Shown here piece by piece: positions 21,266 to 32,347 of a stretch of DNA of 64,000 nt. The stretch is from Aphrocallistes beatrix (lineage: Eukaryota > Porifera > Hexactinellida > Sceptrulophora > Aphrocallistidae), in NCBI GenBank assembly GCA_963281255.1, contig OY725501.1, forward strand, positions 1,589,674-1,653,673, written 5' to 3'. A model generated the notes under the pieces. The model saw nothing but the letters and a program-made list of their open reading frames with translations. It was not told the origin of the DNA and did no database searches. Positions within the stretch are counted from its first letter, which is position 1. Each line of letters begins with the position of its first letter. The position numbers and the translations under genes are program-made.

Positions 21266-21940
21266 AGGGGTCGGCAGCCTGTCGGTAAGATTGGGTCATT
21301 AAAAATGTATTATCAGCAAAAATGTATCAAAATCCGTAATTAAAATTTTGATTAGTCATCATGTAATTGTGCAATAGGTTATATTTATAAAAATTTAGTG
21401 AATTTCAGAGGCAGGTTAATTAATGCACTAAGTTCGTTAATATAAAGTTTTTCGGATAGAACTGAGCTGTGAATGGGTTGATGTGAGCTGTGAATGGGTT
21501 GATGGGTTGATATCTAATGTTGCTACATCCCATCGTTACTATGGAAAAACTTTTGGAAGTTGCGATCATATCTTGAAAAACACGATAAATAGGCATTCAA
21601 ATTTGATCCTAGGAATTCAGAAATAAAAATTATGAATGATATTTAATAATGTTGTCTTGCTATAGTCAAGTAAAAAAGAACGGGATTTTTAATTGTCCTA
21701 CCTTTGACAGTATTTTAAGAGTCTTTTACGTAATGGAAGAACTTTAAATTGTTTTATATTTCATTTTAATATTGGATAGTAAGGATGATTCGAGCTATTG
21801 CATTTACTATGAAAGCATATTTTGGGGTTTTAATAATATTTAAAATATTTCAGTTTTCAATCGAATGACCCATCGGAGGTCACAATGAGCATGGTAAAAA
21901 AGGTTCCACAGGCCAGGTAATTTCGCCTCGCGGGACAGAT
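21266..21940. repeat. Probable hAT remnant containing family D-like sequence
   Basis: Starts at 'caggggtcggcagcctg', a common hAT end. A weak matching end may lie near 21890-21920. 21340-21560 carries family D phrases ('gcaataggttatattt', 'aactgagctgtgaatgggttga', duplicated in part at 21468-21510). No target duplication found. Confidence 0.3.
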
Positions 21941-22080
21941 CTAGCCTGCTGCCAACGCCATATTCGATATTGTCATGTTGCGATTTCAGTTAAACAACTG
22001 AGTCGCTTATTGCCCTTACTAACGTCACTAGAATAGCTAACAATTATTCATTTCATTAAAATTCGGTCATACAGTAAATC

Positions 22081-22170
22081 AGTGGTTCCCAACGGGGGGG
22101 CTCTACCGCCCCCCAGGGGGCGTTTGCTTGCCTCAGAGGGGCGTTGTGGGGAGCGTTGAGAAGGGGGCAC
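22081..22170. repeat. hAT-type left end (CAGTGGTTCCCAACGGGG)
   Basis: Typical hAT terminus followed by G/C runs. A matching right end is not seen, so it is truncated. Confidence 0.45.
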
Positions 22171-22349
22171 TGAATGGGAATATATTGTTACACATGAGTA
22201 AATATCACTGAAACATTGTTGTGTTGCACAATTACACAAGAAAATTATTCATCAATCAGAATATATCCAATGTATTATATCTCAGTTTTGGATCAACAGT
22301 TACAGATGGCTTTCTCATAGTAATGAATTTCCAAAAATATAACTGATAG

Positions 22350-22557
22350 CAGGGTTTCATCCAGCTTTCCAAAGTCATGGACGTCACCATTGTTAGACGC
22401 GCCTAGACTCATTTTTATATAGCAATTTTATATGTTTTATGCCACCCGCCTAAGTAGGCGTATGCCGCGGGCCTAACCCCCAAAATCATACGCCTAATTA
22501 TGATCCATGGGATCAAATACGCGCCTCTAGGCGCGCCCAGGACGCCTGTGAAAGCCT
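22350..22557. mobile_element. hAT miniature element, 208 bp
   Basis: Ends CAGGGTTTCA and TGAAAGCCTG, with 8-bp flanks ACTGATAG (22342-22349) and ACTGATAC (22558-22565), one mismatch. Internal repeats of 'cgcctaagtaggcgt/tacgcct' type. Confidence 0.7.
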
Positions 22558-22565
22558 GACTGATA

Positions 22566-23125
22566 CCTATTAGCTAGTATAATATTGCAAATTTTCAGAA
22601 TTCATATAAAAAATTCTAGATTAATATAAAGAAGGGCAGCATTGTTCAAATTTTAACAATTTATGAGTTAAAAATGAAATGTAAATTTGATAAATAAAAC
22701 AATTATATTTAACTCCAAGTATATCACATACACCGAAAGTAAAATACGGTTTCGGAAGTAATTTAAAATAAACACAAATTGATTTAAAGAACCATCGTTG
22801 CATCAAGATTTTTTGCTCAACAGACTAAAATGGTATTGTAGTAGATGTAGAGATGAAAGTATCGTAAAGATCAATTAAATGATACAAACATCAAATCAAT
22901 CTTAAAATATAGTAATGAAATTGTAGTATCCAAATTGACAAGTGTTCTAATCTGTACACTATGTAGATACGAATACTGATTATTGCTATGAATGAATTAT
23001 GTTAATATGAAATAAAATGATATAATACAAATTCAGATATTTATATAAAAAGCAAAGAAAACATTAAGTATACTTAGAATTTGAATTAACATAATAAAAA
23101 TTACCCAGTGTTAGCCGATTATACA
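22566..23125. other. Presumed 3' flank of the 561-codon gene
   Basis: AT-rich, no repeat family recognised. I could not find a clear AATAAA on the minus strand close to the stop codon. Confidence 0.3.
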
Positions 23126-24811
23126 TTAATTCTCTTCAATAGATTGGATATCTATTTTATCAAACTCAGAATGTTGCAAAAACTGTTTTCCACCGCGTTG
23201 TAGTCTGTAATCAGCAACTTTCTGCTCAAATTCATCTGAAATAGAATCAGGGGAACAGCTTGAAAATCGGTTAACGTCACCAATGGGAGAAATATCAGGA
23301 GTAAATACATTGGGGCTTATTTGACTATCCCACATTTTCGCAAAATTAGCAGTTGGTCGATCAGGTTCTTCTGCCTTTCGCTTCATGCCAATCCGAGAAT
23401 TCCGTGAACAAATACAAGGGGTAGACTCGGAACGCATTATCGGCACAAATTCTTGAATATTGAATAATGGGGAAATATGATTAGGAAGATTATCTGCAGT
23501 CTTTAAGGTTGAAGTTATGGGAGCAATAATATTACTTTCTTCACTGAAAATATAATCAGTCAATGATCTTTCAAAATTCAAGCTTGGCTCCCGTTTAGAA
23601 TTAACATTTTCCCTCAATTGATTGAAATCAGAATAGCAATGCAAATTATTGTCTGCAGAATGAGATGTCTTCAAACGCCTGAGTTTATTGCAACTACAGT
23701 GTTTCATATTAACAGCGGAACTGCTTGCATTATTTTCATCTAGTGTTGATGGGGATTTTGAGAGGGCAAAGGAATCAGTTACATTACTCAAGTCATCTGG
23801 AGATTGTGATGGTAATATTGTGCGTTTGAGAGATTTAAGTGATGACAAAAATTTTCGCTGCTTGTGAGTGCTACCATTTAATCTCTCCAATTTATCTGAT
23901 TCGCTGATACTTGGGATATCGTTATGAGAATTCTTCAAACATGATGAATTTAATCCATCCCCAAGGTTTACAACATTTTCAATATTAGTAAATTTGCTAT
24001 ATTTCTCATCATGATTATTTTGAAAATTATAATCATCAGATTGAAAATAATTAAGTGATGTTAATAATCCAGGACTTTTCGATCTAAGATATCTCTTATT
24101 TGAAGAAGTATCGTTGGGATAAATTTCACTTTGCTCGAATAAGAAGGGATAAATACCCATATTTTTCACAAACTTGGTATTTGAACCTAAAGGGAGTGTA
24201 TAGCATGTATTTTCCGTAATTGGAGTAGAATTCAAACATGTTTCCGTTATAGGAGAAGGTTGATTTAGATTATTTTTAGGTAAAGAATCAATCATTTTTC
24301 TTTGCTCAATTTTTTTCAAATTGGAAGAATGGGATTGAGCTTTAAAATATTTTACTTGAGGCGAATTGGTCTTTCGAAACTTATGAAAATTTGATTTCTT
24401 ATCAATATTCGGGAGGCGGCGTAAGGATTTGAATTTAGAGTTAATACAAAATGTATCTTGATCCATCTCTAGACAGGTTTTCGGGACTTGATAATATTTT
24501 GGCATTTTTGGAAAAGAATTGGAGGATAAAGGTTGGACAATAAAATCTTTATCCTTTGATAACTTGGGACTTTCCTTAAAGGAAATATCATTCCCTGATG
24601 TTAATTCAAGAATGCTTGAATGTCGGCGTGAATGATCCTTGCACGCATTTGATGATACATAACGAGGAGAAAAATAAGTTGTAATTTTCTCAGGATTGAG
24701 AACATGAAATGATGTTGAAATTGAATTCTCAAACGTTTTGGATACAAATGCTTTATCTAGATCGCTTTCTAAACGGATTGGAAGGAATTTTGATTGTATT
24801 TTTGGGTTCAT
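23126..24811 (-). CDS. Uncharacterised 561-aa Ser/Asn/Lys-rich protein, single exon
   Basis: The longest open frame in the window and the best host-gene candidate. The ATG at 24811 is directly preceded by an in-frame TGA, which fixes the start, and there is no internal stop over 561 codons. The protein looks intrinsically disordered: rich in Ser, Asn, Lys and Pro, with many Ser-Pro pairs (KSPGLL, SQSPDD, SKSPST, FTPDISPIGD) as in CDK/MAPK substrates. A short basic patch (GMKRKAEEPDRP, around residue 480) could be a nuclear signal. The C-terminal ~90 residues (ANFAKMWDSQISPNVFTPDI ... DEFEQKVADYRLQRGGKQFL) look most constrained. No signal peptide, membrane segment or enzyme motif. No transposon ends surround it. 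I do not recognise the family. Confidence 0.7.
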   Translation of the reverse strand: MNPKIQSKFLPIRLESDLDKAFVSKTFENSISTSFHVLNPEKITTYFSPRYVSSNACKDHSRRHSSILELTSGNDISFKESPKLSKDKDFIVQPLSSNSFPKMPKYYQVPKTCLEMDQDTFCINSKFKSLRRLPNIDKKSNFHKFRKTNSPQVKYFKAQSHSSNLKKIEQRKMIDSLPKNNLNQPSPITETCLNSTPITENTCYTLPLGSNTKFVKNMGIYPFLFEQSEIYPNDTSSNKRYLRSKSPGLLTSLNYFQSDDYNFQNNHDEKYSKFTNIENVVNLGDGLNSSCLKNSHNDIPSISESDKLERLNGSTHKQRKFLSSLKSLKRTILPSQSPDDLSNVTDSFALSKSPSTLDENNASSSAVNMKHCSCNKLRRLKTSHSADNNLHCYSDFNQLRENVNSKREPSLNFERSLTDYIFSEESNIIAPITSTLKTADNLPNHISPLFNIQEFVPIMRSESTPCICSRNSRIGMKRKAEEPDRPTANFAKMWDSQISPNVFTPDISPIGDVNRFSSCSPDSISDEFEQKVADYRLQRGGKQFLQHSEFDKIDIQSIEEN

Positions 24812-25236
24812 TCACTTGTAATAGAACATCAAATATGTATATATATATTTATAAAATTGATCTAAATTTTCTTAAATAAAATATTAATGTTAAATGTTGA
24901 AGTCAGATCCATAATACAATCCATTCTTGACACAACTCAAATTAAAAACAAAATATTCCCTAGTAATGACTATTAGTAAAATATAAATTAGATTGAAAGA
25001 TATTTTGCAAAAATGCACATTTCGAAGTTTGAATTGAAATAAAATGATATTGGATACATTACTACCAAACAGTTTAGCTAAAATCCGAGAATTTATTCTC
25101 AGGATCTATGGATAGCAAGAGATATCTCTGTCGACGATATGCTTTGAATCGATATCTATAATTTTCTGTCTTTCAATAATATTGAGGTAGCTCGTTAAAA
25201 TAAATCATAACTGTTATTCCAAGCTAACATATTATC
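24812..25236. other. Upstream region of the 561-codon gene
   Basis: AT-rich. A TATAAATATATATATA run on the minus strand at about 24837-24853 lies 25-40 bp before the ATG. It could be promoter-like or simply AT-rich DNA. No repeat family recognised. Confidence 0.25.
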
Positions 25237-25951
25237 ACAAGCGTGCTTCGCTGCGAGGCTAGCGCAAACTTTGTGTCCGCCAGAGGCGGCCTTTGGCGCC
25301 AAGGGTCACATTGATTAATTACAAGGTGGATAACACCTCTAAATACGTCTGTCTTACTGTTATAATCAATATCACTGGAAAGTTCACAAAAAAATCAATT
25401 TTTCAATATTTGATGCGTAATGATGACGTCATAACAGAATGATGAGTTATCATTTTTTGATGAAAGTTGTATCATATTTGAGATATATTAATATACACAT
25501 TCAATTAAAATTTCAGCCTTCTATCACCTAAAATGGTTTAGTATTAGTCGAAAAACTTGATTTTCTAATAATAAAAAAAGGTGACAATGACGTCATATTT
25601 TCATGATGAGTCGACATTTTCGCCTGAGGTCAGAACATAGTGGAGCCATGGCCAAAAGAGTCCAACCTGCCAAAAATCAGCATTCTGTGCCTGACAGTAT
25701 ATAAATACAAGTACAGTCGACTCCGCTTAATAGGGCCACATCGGTCAGAGGACATTTTGCCCCGATTAAGCGGAGGACTCTATTAACCGAAAATATTTTG
25801 TATTAGCTTCTATGTGTGAGAGCTCCTATGTGTGAAAGCCCCTCGGTCCTGCCAAAAGTGGCCCGATTAAGCGGCTGACCCGATTAAACAGTGGCCCTAT
25901 TAAGCGGAGTCGACTGTATATATATATCAATGGAGTTTTAATAGCAAGGAT
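25237..25951 (+). mobile_element. Family A element with a TA-flanked miniature element inside
   Basis: Diverged copy (ACAAGCGTGCTTCGC... to ...TTTTAATAGCAAGGAT) whose tail is split by the 203-bp element at 25714-25916. Both TGACGTCA sites are still recognisable in variant form. Confidence 0.75.
25714..25916. mobile_element. Pogo/Tigger-like miniature element (CAGTCGACTCCGCTTAAT)
   Basis: TIRs CAGTCGACTCCGCTTAAT / complement, flanked by TA at 25712-25713 and 25917-25918. The motif GATTAAGCGG recurs inside on both strands. A close copy is at 62745-62915 and relatives are at 30556-30742 and 37250. Confidence 0.85.
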
Positions 25952-26030
25952 ATTGTGTCATGAAAAATTACTTAAATTATTCCAACACACCCTTACTATT
26001 AAAACTCGATTAATGTATATTTATTTATTT

Positions 26031-27062
26031 ACAAGCGCGCTTCGCTTGCTTGCGCTGCGCGGCTGGCGGACACTTTGTATACGCCGGAGGCTCCCTTCGG
26101 TCGCTTGGGGTCACATTGGTTATTTATAAGGGAGATAACATCTCTAAATACGTCTGTCCTACTGTTATAATCTATATCGCAAGAAAAAGCACCAAATTTT
26201 ATCAATTTTTAAAATTTTGATGAGTAATGATGACGTCATAACAAAGTGATGAGTCATCATTTTTGGTGATAATTACATCATATGTGAGGTATGTTAGTAT
26301 ACAGATTCTATTAAAATTTCAGCCTTCTATCTCCTATAATGATTGAGTTATGCCCGAATAACGCTGTTGCTTAACTTTTAAAAATGTGACAATGACGTCA
26401 TAATTCCATGATGAGTCGACATTTTGCTCTGAGCTCAGAACTTACTGGTGCCATAGCCAAAAGACTCCCACATGCCAAAAATCAGTTTTCTGGGACTGGC
26501 AGTTTCTTCAATCAATTCGTCACAGATATATATAGATATATATAAATAAATAAATAAATATCAGGGTTGGCAGGTTTTGTCCACTTGGACAAAACCTAGT
26601 GGTTTTAACCAGGTTAAAACCGTCCTGTCCAAAACCTCTTGGGTGGACAAAACCTCAAAATTTAATTCATATTCCTCATTAACGGTTTTGTCCAAGTTTT
26701 GTCCAAGTTATATCCAAGTTTTGTCCAAGTTTTGTCCAGGTTTTGTCCAAGTTATATCCAAGTTTTGTCCAGGTTTTGTCCAAGTGTTGTTCGTGTCCTC
26801 CATGATAAATCGAATACAAAATATAGTTATGGTAATAAACAGGCGTTAGCAAGGAAATTCATTCATTGTCCTCGCTCTCTTTCCATCCTAAACTGTTTCG
26901 TACCCACTGCAATTATTTACAGTTTCTATTAGGTTTTGTCCAGTTTTGTCCGGTTTTAACCGGTTAAAACCAGGTCTTGTCCACTGCCCTGTCCAAAACC
27001 TGTTTTGGACAGACAAAACCCAACCCTGATAAATATACATTAATCGAGTTTTAATAGTAAGG
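26031..27062 (+). mobile_element. Family A element (inner) with hAT element in its tail
   Basis: Runs ACAAGCGCGC... to TTTTAATAGTAAGGA, interrupted in its AT tract by the 467-bp hAT element at 26562-27028. Removing that restores the usual ~550-bp length. Confidence 0.8.
26562..27028. mobile_element. hAT miniature element with iterated TTTTGTCC motifs, 467 bp
   Basis: Ends CAGGGTTGGCAGGTTTTGTC and ...ACAAAACCCAACCCTG, with exact 8-bp duplications ATAAATAT at 26554-26561 and 27029-27036. Inside, CAAGTTTTGTC repeats every 11 bases or so from 26690 to 26790, and GGTTTTAACC blocks lie near both ends. The small open frames here are translations of this repeat, not genes. Confidence 0.9.
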
Positions 27063-27457
27063 AAAAAATGACGACTCATCATGGAATTATGACGTCATTG
27101 TCACATTTTTAAAAGTTAAGCAACACAGTTATTCGAGCATAACTCAGCCATTATAGGAGATAGAAGGCTGAAATTTTAATTGAATCTGTATACTAACACA
27201 CCTCACATATGATGCAACTATCATAAAAAAATGATGACTCATCACTCTGTTATGACATCATTACGCATTAAAATTTTAAAAATTGACAAATTTGGTGATT
27301 TTTCGTGCGATATCGAATATAACAGTAGGATAGAAATATTTAGGGATGTTATCTCCCTTACAATTAATCAATGTGACCCCAGGCGCCCACAGGGCGCCAC
27401 CGGCGGACACAAAGTGTCCGCCAGCCGCGCAGCGCAAGCATGCGAAGCGAGATTGTA

Positions 27458-27961
27458 CTAATAAATTCAAGTATATTTTAGAGCAAGAGGGAGGAGTTAT
27501 AGCCATCTAAACTGAATCCAAACCCGAAAATTTAAGAAATTATAATGAAGGTGTGTAATGTAGCAATTTATTATAATAGAGGCAACATGGCTATGATTAG
27601 TTGCAAGGATGAAAAGTTCACGAACGGACTTGAGGCCTTTGGGGTGATTAAGTACAACAAGTAGACATAAGTCCACGAGGAATGTCTGGATTTAGCACTT
27701 TTAGTGATCTATTATATTTTATGAATCAATATTTATCATTATTCACTTTAGTTCGTTCAGTTCATGTTAAAATGGTAGATCAATCGTCCTTTCGTTCAGT
27801 TCGTTTGGCACCGTTGGTGTCGTTCAGTTCATTAGGTGAAACTTTGGATTCAGGTCTAGTTCAATAAGTTCGTCCGTGAAACTTTCATTCTCTGATTAGT
27901 TGAATATTATGTCATAAACAAAAATTAGACTGGAATGTAAAAAATGGTTCCTTTATAACCG
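27458..27961. other. Intergenic, nothing recognised
   Basis: Repeated 'gttcagttc' phrases near 27750-27870 (a small degenerate tandem repeat). Nothing else. Confidence 0.3.
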
Positions 27962-28111
27962 CTGCTGTCCAACAGGCGGCCTGCGGCCTTGCTTTGTGCG
28001 GCCCGCGTTGCGTCCAAAATACCTCTATCCATACCCATCCCGAGTGCACGCCCCTGTATTGCGGACCGCCACTAAATGGTATGAAGCGTTGCGCCCCGAA
28101 GTAAATATAGT
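27962..28111. repeat. Probable hAT miniature element (GCTGTCCAAC ends)
   Basis: GC-rich insert beginning GCTGTCCAACAGGCGGCC and ending ...GTTGGACAGC. The end type is common in hAT elements, but I could not define an 8-bp duplication. It abuts a family C fragment. Confidence 0.5.
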
Positions 28112-28445
28112 TGGACAGCCGTTTTCCTAGCAACGGCCAGGAATGTGAAAAAATTCCTGGCAGTTGCTAGGCACAGACAGCCAAAAGATTCCCCAATTTA
28201 GTACTAAAAAATGAAAGATCATCCTTTTAAGAAATAATTTGAAAAGTTTCTAAAGGGTTGTAAGTATATTGTGATCGATTTCTTCATTGTAAATTGACCA
28301 ATTTTTTTAAAAATCTTTTTTATCTGGATAATTATTTCGATTATTAATGCAGTTTTGCAGATAACTCTGCGATACTAATCTGCACTAAAAAAATTAAATG
28401 AATCGGTGAAAAAGTCAAAAGTTAGCCATTATAGGAAAGGCAAAC
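28112..28445 (+). repeat. Family C fragment
   Basis: Shares with other family C copies the self-complementary 'cctagcaacggccaggaatgtg...attcctggcagttgctagg' core and the arm ending 'gccattataggaaaggcaaacct'. Confidence 0.65.
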
Positions 28446-29505
28446 CTCAAGCACTTGTATAAATTGTATATAATGTCGGTCATAAATTGTATACGTATAA
28501 TGTCGATCTTAAATTAAAGGAGGGTCAGGGGACAATTTACAACTAAGCGATATACGAGTGATAGAATCCATTCATGTCAATAAGTTTTGAAATTCAGTTC
28601 ATATCGTATCGTAGTATGGATATTCGTTCTCCAGAGTAAATTTCCAGCTTTTTGATGGGTATATTGACCATAGTCATAAACAAAGTGCTTTTTTCGGCAC
28701 CCTAGGAACAGCCAGGTATTTCACAACATTCCGATCACATTATTTGGGTATAACCATATCGAGTGACCCTTTGTTCTTCTCGGTTCTGTCCACTGAAAAC
28801 GAATATGCTCAATAAACCCACTAAAATGTGATTCGTAGAAAATATAGAAGTCTAGTCATCACATTGGGCAATTACCACTGGATAAATGATGACTAATCAT
28901 TTTGGCACTTAAGAAATTCTGAATATATAAATAAAATGTTATGAAATATGGATAATTTAAAAAAAGGTGTAAAAAATAAAGGTTTATAAATGGTCAAGTA
29001 ATACAAAACAGCAAAAAAACATAATTTTCGATTAAGATGTTGGCAATTTGGCATGGTTTCAAATCATTTGATATATGACGCATTCAATATTTTGACTTTT
29101 TTCGTTACTGGATCACTATCACCCAACCGGAGCCTACGCATATGTTTTCACAGGCACAATTAATGATAATAAGTAGATGTCATCAGCACGCACAAACACT
29201 TATTTCTCTAGTCATCGGTTAAATAACGCAAACCATACAATCTTGGAAAATATCGCAAACTATAACATGGAATTAACATTTCGAGGAAGAATAGTTTCAG
29301 ATTCGAATCTTACACCACACACGAAATGCTCATTTTATAGGCTTTTAACTCCAAGACCCTGCTTCAAAGTGCGATATTGTAATTAGTATTGTCACAGTAC
29401 TCAATTAGTTAAGGATAACAACGAAAAATTTGAATTTTCCCATCTAAAAATGGCTTACAGAAAAAAAATGTAAATAAAATTTTTGATCATCATATTATTA
29501 ATTAA
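28446..29505. other. Intergenic, nothing recognised
   Basis: One 69-codon frame at 29177-29386 (plus) without motif or splice context. No element ends recognised. Confidence 0.3.
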
Positions 29506-30051
29506 ACAAGCGCGCTTCGCTTGCTTGCGCTGCGGGGCTGGCGGACACTTTGTGTCCGCCGGAGGCTCCCTTCGGTCGCCTGTGGTCACCCTTGATTAAT
29601 TATATGGGAGATAGCATCTCTAAATACGTCTCCTACTATTATAATCGATATCTCCCGAAAAAGCACCGAATTTGTCAATTTTAAAAATTTTGATGAGTAA
29701 TGATGACGTCATAGCGAAGTGATGAGTCATCATTTTTTGATGCTGCATCATATGTGAGACGTGTTAGTATACAGATTCTATTAAAATTTCAGCCTTCTAT
29801 CTCCTATAATGGTTGAGTTATGCCCGAATAACTGTGTTGCTTAACTTTTAAAAATGTGACAATGACGTCATAATTCCATGATGAGTCGACATTTTGCTCT
29901 GAACTCAGAACTTACTGGAGCCATAGCCAAAAGACTCCCACATGCCAAAAATTATCTTTCTACGCCCGGCAGTTTCTTCAATCAATTCGTTACAGATATA
30001 TATATATATATATACACAAACAAACAATAATCGAGTTTTAATAGTAAGGAT
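29506..30051 (+). mobile_element. Family A element
   Basis: Complete, well-preserved copy: hairpin end first, GGCGGACAC/GTGTCCGCC, two TGACGTCA sites, TGAGTCA, (TA)n, then AATCGAGTTTTAATAGTAAGGAT. Confidence 0.85.
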
Positions 30052-30555
30052 AATATCATTAAATAAATAATAACCGATGTGAAAAAGTTTTCGAGAGGTG
30101 TTTATTTGACTATTTTGTGATAAAATATATTATGTCACTTACTATACTAGATTTAGTTCAATTTATCCACTAAAGAGTGGGACAAATGTGTTCGCGAATT
30201 CCGAAAAAATACAATATTCTCCAAAGCAAAAACTATAGGACCAAAAGAATGTTAAAAGGGAAAAATTTCCAACACTCCCATAAGGTTGAACATTTCAAGC
30301 TGCACCACCTCATTCCCCCAATACCCTCATATAGTCTAACCGGACACAAGTATTTGAAATCCTTACTACACTGCAGTATCGATTTTACGAACTAGTTGGG
30401 ACCCAAACTGTTCGTAAAATCGAATAATTCGTAAAATCGATCATCCTTTATAACTTAATTTAATTTTTTGTTCAAAACTTGTGGTTGGAAATAAATACAA
30501 ACAAATATTTTTGTCTTTTATAACACCGTCCAATTCTCTGATCCGAAATATAATA

Positions 30556-30742
30556 CAGGTGACTCCGCTTAATCGGGACACTTTGCTCCCGGGTATTTTG
30601 CCTCGATTAAGCGGAGTTTCCAATTAACAGATGAAATTTAGTATTATCTTTTATGTATGAGAACAATTTCATTCCTGGAGACTTGCCCCCATTTAGCGGT
30701 TGTCCCGATTAAGCGGTGTCCCGGTTAGGCGGAGTTGCCCTG
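30556..30742. mobile_element. Pogo/Tigger-like miniature element (CAGGTGACTCCGCTTAATC)
   Basis: Ends CAGGTGACTCCGCTTAAT and ...AGGCGGAGTTGCCCTG, TA at 30554-30555 and 30743-30744. A diverged sibling of 25714-25916. Confidence 0.8.
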
Positions 30743-30976
30743 TATAGAGTTATACATTTACAAGTAGTATTATTCATTGAACAAACATTATTTCGCTCAA
30801 TAAACTGGATGCTGAATTAGTCCTAGAAAATTTGTCAAACATTATATATTTCTAATTAGGCTTGTTTGGAACTACAAACTTCAAGTTTCAGATTACGCAA
30901 TGCATTTTAAAATTCAAATTTAAACTTCTAAGCCAACCATCATTACTTCATTAGAATCATGTATCTATTGATATGA

Positions 30977-31190
30977 ATTAGTAAAATCAATAGTTTGAGT
31001 TCGTAAAATCGATAATTTCAGTTCGTAAAATCGATAGTTTGAGTTCGTAAAATCGATAATTTCAGTTCGTAAAATCGATAGTTTGAGTTCATGGAATCGA
31101 TCATTTCAGTACGTAAAATCGATAGTTTGAGTTCATAAAATCGATAGTTTGAGTTGGTAAAATCGATAGTTTGAGTTCGTAAAATACTAC
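30977..31190. repeat. 22-bp tandem repeat, partly alternating
   Basis: About ten units of AGTTCGTAAAATCGATA plus a 5-6-base tail. The tails alternate (agtttg / aatttc) for the first units, giving a 44-bp higher-order period, then settle on agtttg. Confidence 0.8.
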
Positions 31191-32347
31191 GTAATTTGTA
31201 TACATACAACGTATGCAATATTGATAGAAAAGACAACCAAAATTGTTTTACAAGATACAAATATTATAAGTATTAATAAAATGAATTTGGAGAGGGAAAT
31301 TCGTAAAATCGATAAATACTTGGAAATAATTCGTAAAATCGGTGTTCGTAAAATCGATACTGCAGTGTATTTTCCATCATAACTAGCTATAAAGTGGGTA
31401 TATTCATGGAGAGAAATGTAATCAAACTGTAACAGATACTGTATTTCGATATCAAATTCATATTCTACACCTTCGAATTACTCAGGTTTGAAGCCTTCTA
31501 TTGCTATATTCATTAATAATTTGAATTTTTATCAATCTATGTAACTTGTGCCACTTTTCACTACCATTACCATTCGACATGATGACGAGGAGTGGCACAA
31601 AGTGGCACAGGTGATGAATCTTAACCTTCGAAATGGATAAATCAATAGAAGACATCTAACCTGAGTAATTCGATTGTGCAGAATATGAATTTGAAATCGA
31701 AATTATTATATCTGTAACATTTTGATTACATTTCACTAATGAATAGACCCACTTTATAACTAATTATGATTGAAATTAGTAAGGATTTCAAATACTTTTG
31801 TCCGATTAGAGTATGTACAATGGTGGTAACTCGTGACATGAGACATTCCAGTAAAGTAGCAAATTCTGAAAATACTTATGCTTCAAAGATAGTAATTAAA
31901 GCTTGAAATGAGTGATTAGAATTTGAAAAAGACGAATTTGAAGACAAATTTGGTGTATCTGTTGGTGATTCAATGTTTTTGACTTCACCAAAATGGATTT
32001 GTAATATAATAATTTGGATGGTAACAATTAGGATGGACGAATCCTTTTGTCCAGAAAGCGTAAATCACTAATTGAAAACTGATAAATTACAAAGTACGGA
32101 GACTTTATGAATTTTTTAAAACACTTTAGGGGGCATGACGAAGTGAAAGGTTGTGAAATGCTGGACTAGATGTTCCAGAAATCACAGGCTATACTACCAT
32201 TCGTACACGAATATAGAGACTAGTTCATACATCTTAGCCCGTTTCAAACCAGTGCAGATTACAGCTATTTGCATTTGAGAACTCTAACCTAGGTAAAACA
32301 TCAGTCCGAAATCTCTTTTCACCAAGTGATCCATTTTCCTTCTCGCT

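Larger units (their letters stand above)
25989..27457 (-). mobile_element. Family A element (outer) holding another family A element
   Basis: The outer copy is in reverse orientation: 25989-26030 is its TCCTTACTATT-type start (here ccttactatt...), and 27063-27457 is its second half, ending GAAGCGAGATTGT. About 100 bp expected between them is missing. The gap is filled by the forward copy at 26031-27062. Confidence 0.6.
30369..31367. mobile_element. TA-flanked element with CACTGCAGTATCGATTTTAC ends and 22-bp repeats
   Basis: TIRs CACTGCAGTATCGATTTTAC / complement, TA at 30367-30368 and 31368-31369. The motif TTCGTAAAATCGATA recurs about 15 times, including a tandem block at 30977-31190. It holds a second miniature element at 30556-30742. 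The 80-codon minus frame at 31018-31260 is a translation of the repeat. Confidence 0.85.
30333..31812. mobile_element. Palindromic TA-type miniature element, interrupted
   Basis: Inverted ends 'gtctaaccggacacaagtat' (left) and its complement near 31790-31812. Arms of about 200 bp are complementary ('ataaagtgggt', 'gaaatgtaatcaaa', 'tcgaattactcagg'). A 1-kb TA-flanked element sits at 30369-31367, and joining the flanks restores the arm as read from the other side. Confidence 0.65.
30060..32060. repeat. Old CACTGCCTGAAC-family element, outermost layer of a nest
   Basis: 30270-30330 and 31806-32060 match, with divergence, the two halves of the intact element at 34229-34710 ('cactcccataaggtt', 'ccacctcat', 'acaatggtg', 'gaaaatactta', 'tccttttgtccag'). 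The left end is eroded. Confidence 0.45.

Noticed and set aside
26577..26932. Overlapping 77-90-codon frames with repeated FCPGFVQV/VLSRFCPS peptides
   Set aside because: They are translations of the TTTTGTCC repeat of a hAT miniature element.
30977..31190. 22-bp tandem block as a CRISPR or centromeric satellite
   Set aside because: It is bounded by transposon terminal repeats and has only about ten units without variable spacers.
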